Shown here: positions 45,576-57,100 of the stretch, in pieces | Numbering within the stretch: the first letter of the stretch is position 1 | Layout: every line of letters begins with the position of its first letter | From: Isoetes taiwanensis | Lineage: Eukaryota; Streptophyta; Lycopodiopsida; Isoetales; Isoetaceae | Assembly (NCBI GenBank): GCA_021234155.1 | Contig: JAJEKV010000002.1 | Span: 28,632,262-28,696,261, forward strand | Reading direction: 5' to 3' | DNA: 64,000 nt | The notes under the pieces: generated by a model | What the model was told of the DNA's origin: nothing | What the model saw: the letters and a program-made list of their open reading frames with translations, nothing else | Databases searched by the model: none | Translations under genes and position numbers: made by a program

Positions 45576-47334
45576 GGAATAATGGTTAAAGGGACTTGTC
45601 GCCCGGTTCGGGCGTGAAACCAAACCAACCCAATTTGATGGTCGGATTTGGAGGATTAAGAGCCCGAAAAATTTCTTCCCGTGCTTGTTGATCCATCTGA
45701 GGTTGATTGGCAGGAGCTGGTTGATAGCGTGATTGCTGAGGCGCGCGAGGTGGCTTCCGAAGAACTGGACGCGAGCCTTGTTTGCCATTAACAATCCGAG
45801 TTGGTAAGCCGTGAGGCGGACCGATGTGGTCCTGATTGGTGCCGTGAAGCTGACTGAACTTGGGGAAGTTGAGGACACGCCGTGGTGGTATGACCCCATT
45901 CTTGACAGTGATAACACTGAGCTTTCGAAGGATCAAAAGGAGAACGTGTGTTGGGTCCCCGTTGTTGCTCCTGTTGCTGATAGAGTTGATTGGGTTGCGC
46001 CTGCAGTGGTGGCTGCTGATATGGCGATTGGTGCTGAGGTGTTGTTTGCACTTGATAAACCATCTTGTTGCGGAAAGGTGTAGGATGAGTGCGAGTGCAT
46101 TCTTCCGTGGCATGATTGCACATGTTGCAGCGTTTACAATGAGGCGGGCCATTGGTGGAGTTGCACTCATTCGCCAAGTGGCCTTGATATTTGCAGATAT
46201 GGCACCATGGCGTGTTGAGGTTGAACAGCAGTCTGGGGAACCATGACGGGTGGAATGAAAGGGAGCTCCTGAAGAGCCACGCCACGGGAGGAAACATTGA
46301 CTGAGTGATTGACAAGATCGATAGCCTGCTCCAAAGTCTTCGGGCGCAGGTATTCAGTCATGAGTCTGATAGCTGGAGGAAGTCCTTGGAGAAACCAGAC
46401 CAAGATCTGGCTCTGTGTGGGGTACTCCTTGAGTTTGCCGAAAGAATGTGAAGACGGGCCCGCAAAATCGAGGCACTCCGTGGGCTCTTGTTGAAGGTCA
46501 TTGAGTTGCTTGAGATGAAGTTGATCATCATCCGTGGTCCCATAGTGAGAAAGAAAAGCAGTTTTCATTTCGGACCAATCTTGTTTCCAGTGGCTTTTGT
46601 TGGACATGAGCCATTGATGAGGGAGCCACGCAATGTGGTGGAAAAGATGTGGAATTTCGGTTGAGGTTGCGCATGACCATTCAGGATGACAGCCAGAGCC
46701 TCAAATTCTTCCATGTGGGCCTGAGCACTTTGGTCTAAAGGTTTGCCTTTCGTGTTGCCAAAGGTGGGATAAGTCACCTTAAGGGTCTGAAAGGTAGAGG
46801 TAAAAGTGCTGGGCTGGACAGGAACATGATAGTGAGGATATTGAGGTGGAGTTGAGGGGTATGGTGTCTTTGGAAAGACCCTGGCGAAGGGGTGGCCGAG
46901 GTGGGGGTACTTGGAGGTGCCTCGATCATTGGGTTTGAGGTCCGTAAGATTGTAAACGGGAAGAGCGGTGGGAAAGGTAGGGAAGGGAAAATCCGGGGAG
47001 GAGCAAAAGAGACATGTGGATATCCCCTGTCTACGTGAGGAGATGATGGTTGTGAAGGCAGAGGCGATGGCCAGAAGAGTGATGGATGAAGGCATGTTCG
47101 GGGTATGAAAGGAAAGGTTGAGCAGGTGGAGCCGGATAGGGCTCCCGATAGTGATGAGGAGATCGAGGCATGGAGCAACGTTTGCACGCTTGAGGTGGAG
47201 AATTTGGACGAGACATGACACGCGAGGGGGTGGGTGGCGCCCGATCGAGCCCCTAGACCGAATGTGGCCTCCTCAATGTCATAAGCAAATCCATACATGT
47301 CACGAACAGCTTCCCGCCGATGATAGCGCTCCAA
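45576..47334 (-). pseudogene. gypsy-1 gag with three zinc knuckles
   Basis: A capsid-like part (46607-46270) has WKQDWSEMKTAFLSHY, LNDLQQEPTECLDFA and ILVWFLQGLPPAIRLMTEYL, matching the retrotransposon gag family. Nucleocapsid follows with three CCHC knuckles in one frame: CHICKYQGHLANEC, CKRCNMCNHATEEC and CYHCQEWGHTTTAC, each C-x2-C-x4-H-x4-C. The N-terminal part (to 47334) is Pro-rich with frameshifts. Gag packages the RNA genome into virus-like particles. Confidence 0.85.
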
Positions 47335-47437
47335 TCGAGACGCCGTCTGGGAAAGAAGTTCTTCTGGCGTGAAGTTTTACGTGAACATGGCGGCATGTAA
47401 GAAGGGGAAAACGAATCGAACGGGCGGCGGGCGGTGT

Positions 47438-48028
47438 TGTTTGGGGTCGGGTTCGGGAACTCCCGCAAGACGACCCTCCGTGAGGACCCTTGGATCTAAC
47501 AGAGAATCCGGGGGACTATGTCACGGATTTGCAAGAAAAGAACAAGAAGAAGAAAAACGAACGAGAAAAAAAGAACAATGAGAGGAAAATGATATGCTTC
47601 CTTGATATCACTGATGAACATACATGAGCTCTCGCAATTGAGAGAAGACTGAAAAGAGACAAGACTCAAACTCCTCTAGCCCTCATATGCTAGCTCTACT
47701 CATATATATAGTACAATGGCCTCTGGCCCAATATAGACACTCGGACTGATCTCGGTGCCGACTCCTGGAAGGAGGCCCGACGGTGAGAATGTTGGCGGTG
47801 CCTCTTGAAATGCCTAGAATCACGCGGACGCTGACGCGGGCGGTGACGGGTCATCACTTGTCTGAGCGGCGCCTCTTGTTGACGGACGCAGGCTTTGACT
47901 GCGTGTTCTGCTGCTTGGCCTTCTGCTGAGCTTTTGATGGCTGACCCATGCCTGTCTGTGGATCCTTGAGCTTGACCTGGTCCGTCGTATGCATGAATAG
48001 TCCTGAACCAGGAGGCACAGGACTAACA
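47438..48028 (-). repeat. gypsy-1 5' LTR
   Basis: 591 bp, partner of the LTR at 27982-28578, with the same ends and a TATATATA stretch near 47702-47710. The sequence following it on the minus strand (ACACCGCCCG) does not look like a tRNA primer site. Confidence 0.9.
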
Positions 48029-48150
48029 AGACCCAATCCAGAAACCTCATTCAAAAGCCTTTCCAGAAAAGTAAAAATCACCTGAAAATGATCTCTGATC
48101 ACCGAGATATGATGTCCAAAGTTCGGCCAGTAAAACTGCCTAGAAATTAT

Positions 48151-49784
48151 TGTTGTCTCCTTTGCTTTTGTCCTGAAATTTTTATAAATTTAACACATAG
48201 CAAGTATGTAGTATTGGCATAATAAGGTGGGGGGACAGTCAATGGTGATGTCCCCATCATGGGCGCCAATTTAGCCGTGGCTTTTGTGAACTGGATGCTT
48301 TAGATTGTTTCATGTTGGCACCTACATGACGCAATCGTGGACTATGTGACGCTCCCCGAACCTATATGATGCTCCCATCGTATACGTACGAGAAATTCCC
48401 CTCCCATGGCGACCCCATCGCCACAGAAAGGCCCTCCGTCTACCTCGGACCACTTGTGATGGCCAAGTGCCCAGATGAAGGACACGGAGGTGTCATTCGT
48501 CCCACGCTTTCTATGAGAACCCTATATAGCAGAAGCGTACGTATAAGTTAGCACCTAGCATACAAAACATATAATATCATACCACCTCGAAGGGTGGGCC
48601 ATCCATCATCAATACGAATAACATCCCAACAACAACATAACATATGCAATGCACCAAATGGGGCTCTAAACCAGGCCCAGACTCCAGGAAATGAACCGAC
48701 AGTCAGGGCCTCCAGATAACAGCAGACGAAATCATGACAATGGCGTTGGTTGGCATAGAACAATGGCTAGGGTAGTCCTCCTGTGCACACTTTGCAGATA
48801 GGCTGAATCACGCTATGACATGAATGTAGCCTTCCAAAGACGTAATCTCATGGAATCACCCTGTGAGACTACTCCGGGTTATATCTCCCCGGTCCGATGA
48901 GGCAGGAAAGGGGTAATCCCTTCCAGAGCATGGTGCTTCCATGGGTGGCTAGAGGATCATGGTTCCGTCAGGAGGCAACCATGCATCCGTACCCGACTTT
49001 AACCCCGCAAAATCCATAGGCCGCCCCGGCACGCCTATCGAGCCCAGGACATCCCTATAGGCACGTATCCTGTGACCCAGGAGGTGTCAGATCCATACCC
49101 GGCCCATACGCAATGACCGACTATAGACCTAGCCACAGTAGGGGTAGCCACGCTAGCAAGGTCCCACCCCCACTTCTCCACCATGATCCTTATCTGGTGT
49201 TCAGCCACACCATATACCATCGACAGCCAGGAGGGCTCCTGTGCACAGGCCGCAATTAATGGGTCCTAAAGGATTCTAGCTAGGAGCATCTCTATTCCTA
49301 GTTAGCTTTTAGTTCTCTACCCCCTTTAACCCCCAACACACAGTAGGAATAGAAGGAAAGAGCAATCATATTCTATTCATCCATCACAATCTCAAATAGA
49401 GCATAAAATAGGGTTTAATCATTCACCTACTCATACAAGGGTTAGATTAGAACATAAACTACCTAAAGACTGACGTGTTTCTTGGTTGTTGTGTTCAAGC
49501 AGCTCCTCCCTTCTTCAATCTTCCCCAAATCGATTTGGGGCAGGATTGGGAGTGGAGGCTCAGCTTGCCTCCTTGGAATAGCAAGTCTCCTCTGGCCCAA
49601 TCGATTTTATTAGCTAATTAATATTATTAATTAGCCTAATTAGGTTAACTAATCTATGATTATTTAGTATAGCTAACATAAACCACTTTTAATGTTAGCC
49701 CATAATCCCCATTATAGTCCAAATATACCTGGTGACATGTCATAGTATTTATACGTATAGCGTATCAATATGTGGAATGTCACA
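48151..49784 (-). repeat. gypsy-2 3' LTR (probable)
   Basis: On the minus strand it begins TGTGACATTCC at 49784, directly after a purine tract, and ends GGAGACAACA at 48151. It has TATA-like CTATATAG at 48528-48535. No second copy is in the window, so the borders rest on TG...CA ends and the adjacent purine tract. Confidence 0.6.
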
Positions 49785-49798
49785 TTCTACCCCCCTTG
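49785..49798 (-). promoter_or_regulatory. gypsy-2 polypurine tract
   Basis: CCAAGGGGGGTAGAA on the minus strand immediately precedes the TGTGAC start of the LTR, the expected primer position for plus-strand synthesis. Confidence 0.65.
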
Positions 49799-50320
49799 GA
49801 ATAATGTTGTCCTCAGCATTGAAGATTATAGAGGAATATAATTATTCGAAAATACAAACATAGGTACTTTATCATATAATAGAGAAGATTACAAGTAGAT
49901 CATAAGTGATCAAACGTTTTGGACCTGAGTCCTTCCATATAATAACATAGAACACAACTTAACATGCACAATAACAAGGTCCTCAGTGGACCATAAGGAA
50001 CACACAGAAGAAAACACAATATGGCCCCTAAAGTGAGCCATCAAAGAACTGCAGATGTCGCCGTATGCACTACTCATCTGCAGGATTATAGTACATCAGT
50101 ACTCAATATCATTATATAAAGTTGTGGTTGAAGGGACCACCCCCTTGAAAAATAAAAATAAAAGTGATAATGAGGGAGCTTGCAAGTCTTCTCGGCATAA
50201 GGAATGGCAATATTCCCATTATAGCCGTAGACGGTTGCATCCAATATGCTTATATGCAAATCCCTCCATCCTATGATGCATCTACCCCAACCCCATCTGC
50301 ATGATCCCTGTCGGATCTAA
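49799..50320. other. gypsy-2 3' untranslated region
   Basis: AT-rich sequence between the chromodomain end and the polypurine tract. No coding motif seen. Confidence 0.5.
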
Positions 50321-50560
50321 TACTCAACTACATACCATTGGAGTTGGAATCGATAGCATCGTGGGTAGTTCGACCCTGGCATTGCCGCATAAAGTCGGGG
50401 TAAGCCTTATCAAGGTCTTGTTTAAGGACCCAAGTGGCATCCTCGGTTGGTAACTGTTTCCACTTAACCAAGTACTGCAATATTTGGGTTCTTCTCGTTT
50501 GCTTATATGATCTGTCGAGAAGCGCTTATGGGACAATTTATAATTGCTCGTCTGTCATCT
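50321..50560 (-). pseudogene. gypsy-2 integrase C-terminal chromodomain
   Basis: In the frame read from about 50530, the minus strand gives LLDRSYK, then TQILQYLVKWKQLPTEDATWV, then KAYPDF. This is the chromodomain pattern of plant chromoviruses (VLVQWSNLPxEEATWE...FPDF). In that family the domain guides integration to particular chromatin. Its presence makes gypsy-2 different from gypsy-1. Confidence 0.78.
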
Positions 50561-50710
50561 CCATTATTGGCGTATCAAGAATCTCATGACGATCCGGGGT
50601 GTGCTTCTTCAAAAGGCTTACGTGAAAAACTTTATGGACCTTGAGATGAGCGACCAAGTTCAACTTATAGGCTTGAGGACCTATTCGTTTTGATTTTTAA
50701 CCATACGGAT

Positions 50711-51370
50711 TCACCAACATGAAACTCGCGCGGCAGTGCGGCGTCTGTCTGCTAGACTCATTTGTCGACTTCGTGCTGCCAATAGATAACCACGTACTTC
50801 TTCTACCAAGGCTTGCATATCAGTAAGCAACTGCTGTGAGACTGCCACCTTGGAAACCGGGTTATGCCACGTATCTGGAGTAAGACATTGATATCCATAA
50901 GTGATCATAAAGGGAGACATCTTCGAGGACTCCTGCTTAGTACTATCATAGGCAAATTCCACTAAGTGAATGTAATTTGCCCACTGAGATTGCTTGTTCC
51001 AGGCATAGTTGCGTAGCGTATCCTCAATAATGCGATTGGTACGCTCTGACTGACCATCTGTCTGAGGGTGATAGGCTATACTCATGGCAAGTTTGGTTTA
51101 TATAGTGCTAAAGAAGTCCTTCCAAAAAGAACTAACAAACTTAGGATCACGATCCGAAATAATGGTTCGTGGCATCGCATGGAGTTGAAAAATCTCTTTG
51201 GAGAATAAGAGTGTCGTATCCAAAGCATTGTCAGTGGTGCGGCATGGCAAGAAATGCGACATCTTAGAAAGCTTGTCGACTAACACCATCAAGGCATCAA
51301 ATCCTCTAAGTGTCCGTGGAAGGCCCACAATGAAGTCCATGGTAATGACTGACTTCCCATTTTGCATTGG
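50711..51370 (-). pseudogene. gypsy-2 integrase core
   Basis: Catalytic blocks in order: ITMDFIVGLP (first Asp), IISDRDPKFVSSFW (second Asp), then after a frame change near 51090 SIAYHPQTDGQSERTNRI (Glu), LVEFAYDST and SPFMITYGYQ. All three acidic residues are present but split between frames. Confidence 0.9.
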
Positions 51371-53708
51371 GAACGTCTAGAGGTTCAAGCTCGCCTGGAG
51401 TCCTTAATTGCTCTGCCTTTGTCTGCTGGCAAAGTTAGCACTGCCTAATGTAACGGGCAATCTGCTTCTTCATACCAGGCTAGAAATAACTGGATCTTAT
51501 CTTGAAATATATCTTCATGAATCCAGCATGACCAGCTATGGGACTGTTATGTGTGTCATGGTAGAAGAGATTGCTCAATAGTTTTTCCAAATTCACTTGC
51601 AAGAGTGGAAATAGCATTGCAATGCGTACGTGTTATCAGCGGGTGCCGAGATAGCGTGTCAGCAACAACATTATGCTTCCCGGGTTTATACAAAACCTCA
51701 AAGTCATACTCTTCCAAAAACTCTATTTGCATGCATTGCGGGAGATTAAGGTTAGCCTGTGTGAATATGTATTGAGGGCTTTGATGATCCGTATCTAATT
51801 GGAAACGTCGCCCAAGCAGATAATGTCTCTAGATCCACAAGGCACGCACAACCACAAGCAACTCTTGGTCATGGGTGGGATACCTCTGTTCCGCATCATT
51901 CATTTTTTTAGAATCATAGGCAATGACCCGTCCTTCTTGCATTAAGACAGCTCCAGTTGCTATCTTACTGGCATCGGTTGCAAGAGGCTTGTCCTTTTGA
52001 GGATTGGGTAGTGTAAGGACTGACGCGGTGGTTAAAGCGTCCTTTAACTGTTGGAGCCCGCCTGAACCTTATTCTTCCAATGTGTTGCCCAATCTTTGAC
52101 TTTTTTCATGCTTCGTAAGGTCGGTGAGGGATGCTGCAATCTTGGCGAAGTCCTTAACGAACTTGCGATAATATCCCGCCAAGCCCAGGAAACTCCTTAC
52201 TTCCGAAACATTCGTAGGAGCTGGCCAATCCTTAACTGCCTCAATCTTAGCTGGATCAGTAGCAATACCATCAACGGAAACAATATGACCCAAGTACTCA
52301 GTCGTGGTGGTAGCAAATTTGCACTTGGAGAATTTGGCAAATAGTTGCTAGTGTCGCAACTTCTGAGAGCCAGTCGAAGATGGTATTCATGGTCCTCCAG
52401 GGTTTTACTATAGATAAGAATGTCATCAAAGAAAATAATGACAAACTCGTCTAAATAATCTCGAAAAACATCATTCATGAGACACATGAAAGTTGCTGGG
52501 GCATTTGTGAGTCCAAAAGGCATAACTGTGAACTCATAATGACCATAGCAAGTCCGGAAAGCTGATTTATGAATATCCTCCTCCTTAATTTTTTATCTGA
52601 TGGTATCCAGATCGAAGATCTATCTTGGAAAGTTACTTAGCCCCTTGCAGTTGATCCATAAGATCATCGACCCATGGTAATGCATACAAGGGGGTTCACA
52701 TAGTTTTGGCCGTACAAACCATGTGAGTGACCCAAAAGGGTTTGTTTTTCTCTTAAACTGTACATATACTCATACGTAGGGATAGCTTTTTGGGGTTTTT
52801 AGGGCGATTTTGGCACTGTATGTGGCTGGAAAGGGGAGTTTTGAAAAAATTCAAACACGTATACATGGGGGTTTTTGCCGACCCCTTGCACGCAGGTGGT
52901 ATACCCCCTATACAATAGGTGCATCCCCGGGGAATGCATATCGGTTATTGATAGTATGCTTGTTTAGCTGGCGGTAATCAATACACATGCGCAACGTATC
53001 ATCTTTCTTCTTAACAAACAAAATGGGGGCTCCAAAAGGCGGAACACTCAGGAGAATGAATTCTAGCTTTAGAAGTTCCTGTAACTGTTTCTTAAGCTCC
53101 GCCAACTCGGGTGTGCTCATGTGGTATGGAGCCTTACTGGTAGGCTTGGTACCCAGTTGGAGTGCAATTTTGCACTCTACCCCCCTGAAGGGTGGCAATT
53201 TTCGAATCTCACCCGGAAAAAGATCTTGAAACTCATGAATGAGACTGGCTATGGTTGATGGCAAGCTTTGAAGCTCTTCTTGCTGAGCCTCAAGGGATGC
53301 AAGCCTAACAATGCAAGCCACATGTCTACGTCGAATGGCTTTGCCCAGCCTGCGCAAAGACATACATTGCATAATAGGATTAACTGCGTTACCTGTTATA
53401 GTACGGGCTCCATTTGCTGCAGTAAAGTTAACCGCATGCTTTTCACAGTCTATGTTGGCCTTTGCGGCTGCTAGAAATTTCATCCCCACAATCAAGTCAT
53501 ATTTACCAATATTCATAATTTTAGCTCCCAGGGCAACACGACGGCCTTGGGTGTGGCGGACAGCTCCACTAGCCAATGTGACAGGTCTTGGCTTGGATTT
53601 CAAAGAGGACAACTGCAGAGTCTCTACCAACCTAGATGATGCAAAATTGTGGGTATTACCCGTGTCCATAAGGATAATGAAAGGTTTGCTATCAATTTGA
53701 CCCACCAT
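51371..53708 (-). pseudogene. gypsy-2 protease, reverse transcriptase and RNase H
   Basis: Protease: [13 protein letters not shown] (DTG active site) and [43 protein letters not shown], then the MITE at 52687-52932, then [21 protein letters not shown] and [19 protein letters not shown] with an intact catalytic DD. Next come [16 protein letters not shown] and [16 protein letters not shown]. RNase H remnants occur below 52060 (for example 51950-51790). Stops near 52550-52650 and the MITE make it inactive. Confidence 0.9.
52687..52932. mobile_element. MITE, probably hAT-like, inserted in gypsy-2 RT
   Basis: A 246-bp non-coding insert splits the RT codons that should read NNRYxLPxVDDL. It is flanked by the exact 8-bp duplication AATGCATA (52679-52686 and 52933-52940), the length made by hAT elements. 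Ends CAAGGGGGTTCAC and, reversed, CCCCGGGGATGCAC are a weak inverted repeat. Confidence 0.72.
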
Positions 53709-53740
53709 AGAGATGACACTAGGCTGACTGTCGGCCCGAC

Positions 53741-54460
53741 CTATCTAAATAGCAGCAAAAATGTGAGACTCACCTTGTATATATCAGTCACCTCCTCCTC
53801 TGTCAGGGCTGGGAGTTCGCAGAAAGGTGTCAGCTCTTCCCAATCCACCTCTGCCAGGGGGTGCCCGTGCTGCTTGCGTGAGACATAGGCAATCTTGCAT
53901 TCGCTGGCCCGGTGGAAAACATTGGAAGCATGCCCTGTCTCGCCGTAGCTGCTCACGAGCTTTCCTTGGGATGGACTGGAGGATCTGCTGCATTGTGTTA
54001 TTAGTGGCACCTGGCTTATCTAGAACATTGAAACTTACTTTCTTTTCTGACTTCTGATAAGGAGGCTGCTGGAGAGGTCCCGGACTAGGAGAGCGGGCTT
54101 TATATGGTGCATAAGTTTCTTGGTTCCCATTTGGAGGTCGTTGGTAAGGATACTTAGTTGTGTCTTTCTTTCAAACTTAAAGCTTTTGCTTCAGCCTCGG
54201 CCACTGTTTTGGGATCAATAGCACGTACCATCTTCCTAAAGTGGGTGATAGCCCCTCCACATAACCTTCCACTGCACGGCGTTCGTTGATCCCCGGAACA
54301 TAGAGCCTGAGCCGCATAAACCCATCGGTATAAGCTTGTACCGACATGTTATGCTGCTACAATCGGTAGAATGTCGGTATCTGTTTGCAGCGATGTGCCC
54401 AAGAAACATAGTGTGATTTAAAGGCCTCGACAAAAATTTTGAATTTACGACGGCCTCTGT
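53741..54460 (-). pseudogene. gypsy-2 gag C-terminal part with degenerate zinc knuckle
   Basis: The knuckle reads CFQCFPPGQRMQDC, where the His of C-x2-C-x4-H-x4-C has become Gln. Upstream, frames with FVEAFKSHYVSWAHRC and MRLRLYVPGINERRAVEGYV follow the retrotransposon gag family. The frame ends at the CACTA-3 border. Confidence 0.7.
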
Positions 54461-54740
54461 CACTACAACCTCAAAATTTGATCAACGTATAGTTTTTTGC
54501 TGTTGTTTCTGCTAAATACCACCCATAGTTTTGTTCCGAAAATGCTAGAAACAACATGTAGTTTTTGTCTAAAAAATCTATGCATAGAAAATTGACAGTC
54601 TTTTGATAAAATTCTATGCGTTGTTTTTTTGTGTTGTTTTTACTAAAAAATAACATGTGGTTTAACAGAATATCCACATGTGGTTTTTTAAAATAGTGGT
54701 TGTTTTTGGGTTGCCTCTAGAGGGCAAACCCTCGTTTATG
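54461..54740 (+). mobile_element. Left end of a third CACTA element (CACTA-3)
   Basis: Starts CACTACAACCTCAAAA immediately after a gypsy-2 gag frame. The next 240 bp have the same subterminal phrases as CACTA-2 (AACATGTGG, GTTGTTTTTTTGTGTTG, ATTCTATGCGTTG). The 3 bp before it are TGT. No matching right end with GTAGTG followed by TGT was found up to 64000, so its length is unknown and the other end may be deleted or outside. Confidence 0.6.
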
Positions 54741-57100
54741 TGGGTATGTGGGCATATTCAAGTATATGCTGGCATATACCAAGCATATGCTGATGACTGC
54801 TAAAAATTGACTGCTGCCTGTAAATGGTCGGTCATCCAGCCCCATTATCAGCCTGCTACACAAACGCTATCAGCCGGACTTTGGCTATGGCTTCTGCACC
54901 TCGGATTCTGCCCTCCCTTCCGCGCCTTCCGTCAGGGTTCTGATAAAAAGCAAGTCTCCTTTGTGTTCAAACAGCAACTGGTAATTCCCGGCATCGCGGA
55001 GCACACCGTTGGCACACATTCTATATTTCTAGCTGAAGGAAAGTTATGGTCTCTCAGCAGATGGCAGGACGTGATCTCCCCATCCAAGCTTTTTTTCTTC
55101 CGGACCCAGTTCGGCTATGGCGCCTCATTCTCGGATGACACTTCCAGGCAAGAATTACCTAGAACTCGGGCTGAGGCATTGTTTGGTAATCAGGCCACTG
55201 AAGTTCCGTTTGATTCTGCTCTTTCTTTGGAGGATGCTGCTAAGTTAAGTTTCTTCTCTTTCGATCCCCTGTCACTGCGATTTTGCCATTGCTTGGTTCT
55301 GTGAATTAACCCTTTTATTTTATGCAGGATTATTGATCGGCTTGAGTATTGTTGTGAAGCGAACTGGACGTTGCCCTTATCATTTGGTCAGTGGTTCACA
55401 GACTAGTAAAGATTTAGTCATCAGCGATGGACTTTGTTTGTGCATCAGTCAGTAGTTGATGGGAAGCAATTTTTTTGAATCCTGAAGAACCTGGGATGCA
55501 TTCAGGTTTCTCTAATAGCCTTAAATTTTTAAGATGCATGTCACATTTCTTCTGCTACTCACAGGCTTCTTGCTTTTAGAATAAGGGGAGGACATAATTA
55601 TGGCATTGGACGACGTAGTTTCAACTACAATAACAGGCCCACAAATTGAGGAAGCAATGCATCACACTTTACGATGGATAGATTGCTGCATCTCAGGTGA
55701 TGTTTTCATATTGGCACAGATCTGATTTTACACTTGCAATGTGCAACAAAACATTCTGAAGCACAAAACTTATAAATATGTTCTGAGTTTTCTTATTTAA
55801 ATTTTTTCTCCTTTCATAAGTTTTCATTCAGGCTTTTGGTATTCATGACTATCTAAACAGCAAATGTAAAGCTCTAATTATTTTTTACAATAGCTGTATT
55901 TGGAGAATAATAGTGGATGTCTTGAATGGATGGTTCTAAACGGCACATGCTAGACTGTCTGAGTAGAACTTGTTTGGAATGTGGAAATGGGTCTGGATTC
56001 CCATATGAAGCAATCTACACAGTGGACAGATGTTATACACATTTTAAACGGCAACATCTTGCAACTAGAGACCATATCATTATATGGCCCATGGCAGAAG
56101 TTGATACACTTTGACATATCATTTCAGGTCATCTTTCTCATACACAGAATCTAGCAGATCTGAATTCGAAGATGCTGCAGGTTGTCTATTTAGTATTCCA
56201 AGACATTGGCAGAGAAGGTTTTTTAGAATGTAGTTATATGAAAGCAACAAAAATAGCCTAGAAAATATATTAGCCGCACCATGTTTTGGCTTCCCCTTTA
56301 CCAATCTTGAGTCCTGATAATGTCTCATTTGGCATGCAAAAATGGATCTTAATCTTTGCTGTTTACAATCATGGTGCAGAATATATGCAGAATTGGGACC
56401 TTGCCAGAAGTCATGAAGAATTTGCATTTACTTTTGGAGAGGATGGCAAGCGCATGACAGTAGGTTTAACCATTTATCATTGCCCATCATGTTCATTCAT
56501 CTGGTTCTTATCAACATGCTTGGCATACGAACATGTTTGGCAGGTCTCGTATGCCATGCTTCCAGGAACACGCTGAATTCTTGAGCTTAATGAGTTGGGG
56601 CAACTATGGGCCAAAGGAACGTTTATCAATATTGGATCTATAGGTTAGCATCCATACCAAATAACAATATTAGTAATATAAATTTTGTGCTCTCTCATAT
56701 TGCACCTTTATATATTAGGTTTGGGAAGCTTCTGGGTGCTGAATTGAAGGTGTTGATCTTCTTCAGTCAAAGTCAAATGACGATGGAGGCAACACCATGA
56801 AGGGTTTCAGTAATCAAAAGATGGGGGTAATATCTTTGTTCAGTCTAGAACCATCAGATGAGGTTCAATAAAATGATATGAGAGAATGCTTATTTGTACG
56901 TCTAACAGTAGAGAGCTTGACAACATAGTAGAATGCAACAGCTATGAGCTATTTCAGCAGATGTATCAGGAAGAACAAGTCACATGTACTCTCTGCCAGT
57001 GCCAACTAGGCACGAAAATGAATAATTTTCTTATTTCACGTGCAAGTTGACAGGGTAGAATATTTTGAATTTAAGAAAAAATTGGTAGATGCATTAAGGA
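54741..57100. other. Possible captured sequence after CACTA-3 end, unidentified
   Basis: 54807-55304 has a plus-strand open frame (FFFRTQFGYGASFSDD, ALFGNQATEVPFDSALSL) ending in a donor-like AAGTTAAGT, and further gene-like snippets appear near 55600 and 55950. I recognise no family. Given two other CACTA elements with gene fragments here, captured exons are a fair guess, nothing more. Confidence 0.35.

Larger units (their letters stand above)
27982..48028 (-). mobile_element. Ty3/gypsy LTR retrotransposon (gypsy-1), complete ends, Tat/Athila-like
   Basis: Two closely similar LTRs (27982-28578 and 47438-48028; TGTTTGGGG...GGACTAACA as seen on the plus strand) are bounded by the 5-bp duplication AGACC at 27977-27981 and 48029-48033. 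The element reads on the minus strand: 5' LTR at 48028, gag, protease, RT/RNase H, integrase, an extra ORF, a polypurine tract and the 3' LTR. The span is 20,047 bp, of which 8,931 bp is a later CACTA insertion, leaving about 11.1 kb, a normal size. The end of integrase (VYGQEALMP..., LVLLYDSR..., NGFRLK) and the extra 3' ORF recall the Tat/Athila lineage. Numerous frameshifts show it is dead. No primer-binding site starting TGG is visible next to the 5' LTR. Confidence 0.9.
48151..54460 (-). mobile_element. Ty3/gypsy chromovirus (gypsy-2), 5' truncated by CACTA-3
   Basis: Minus-strand order from right to left: gag end (54460), zinc knuckle, protease, RT/RNase H, integrase, chromodomain, polypurine tract, 3' LTR. 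The probable left target site is ATTAT (48146-48150). The 5' LTR and most of gag are not seen; gag stops at the CACTA-3 end at 54461. A C-terminal chromodomain places it among plant chromoviruses. Many stops and frameshifts. Confidence 0.82.

Noticed and set aside
47380-47437. Primer-binding site of gypsy-1
   Set aside because: The sequence after the 5' LTR does not start with TGG and shows no convincing complementarity to a tRNA 3' end; a GTTCGATTC phrase is in the sense, not antisense, direction.
52540-52680. Intron in gypsy-2 RT
   Set aside because: The disturbed region is explained by stops plus a 246-bp MITE with an 8-bp target duplication, without splice signals.
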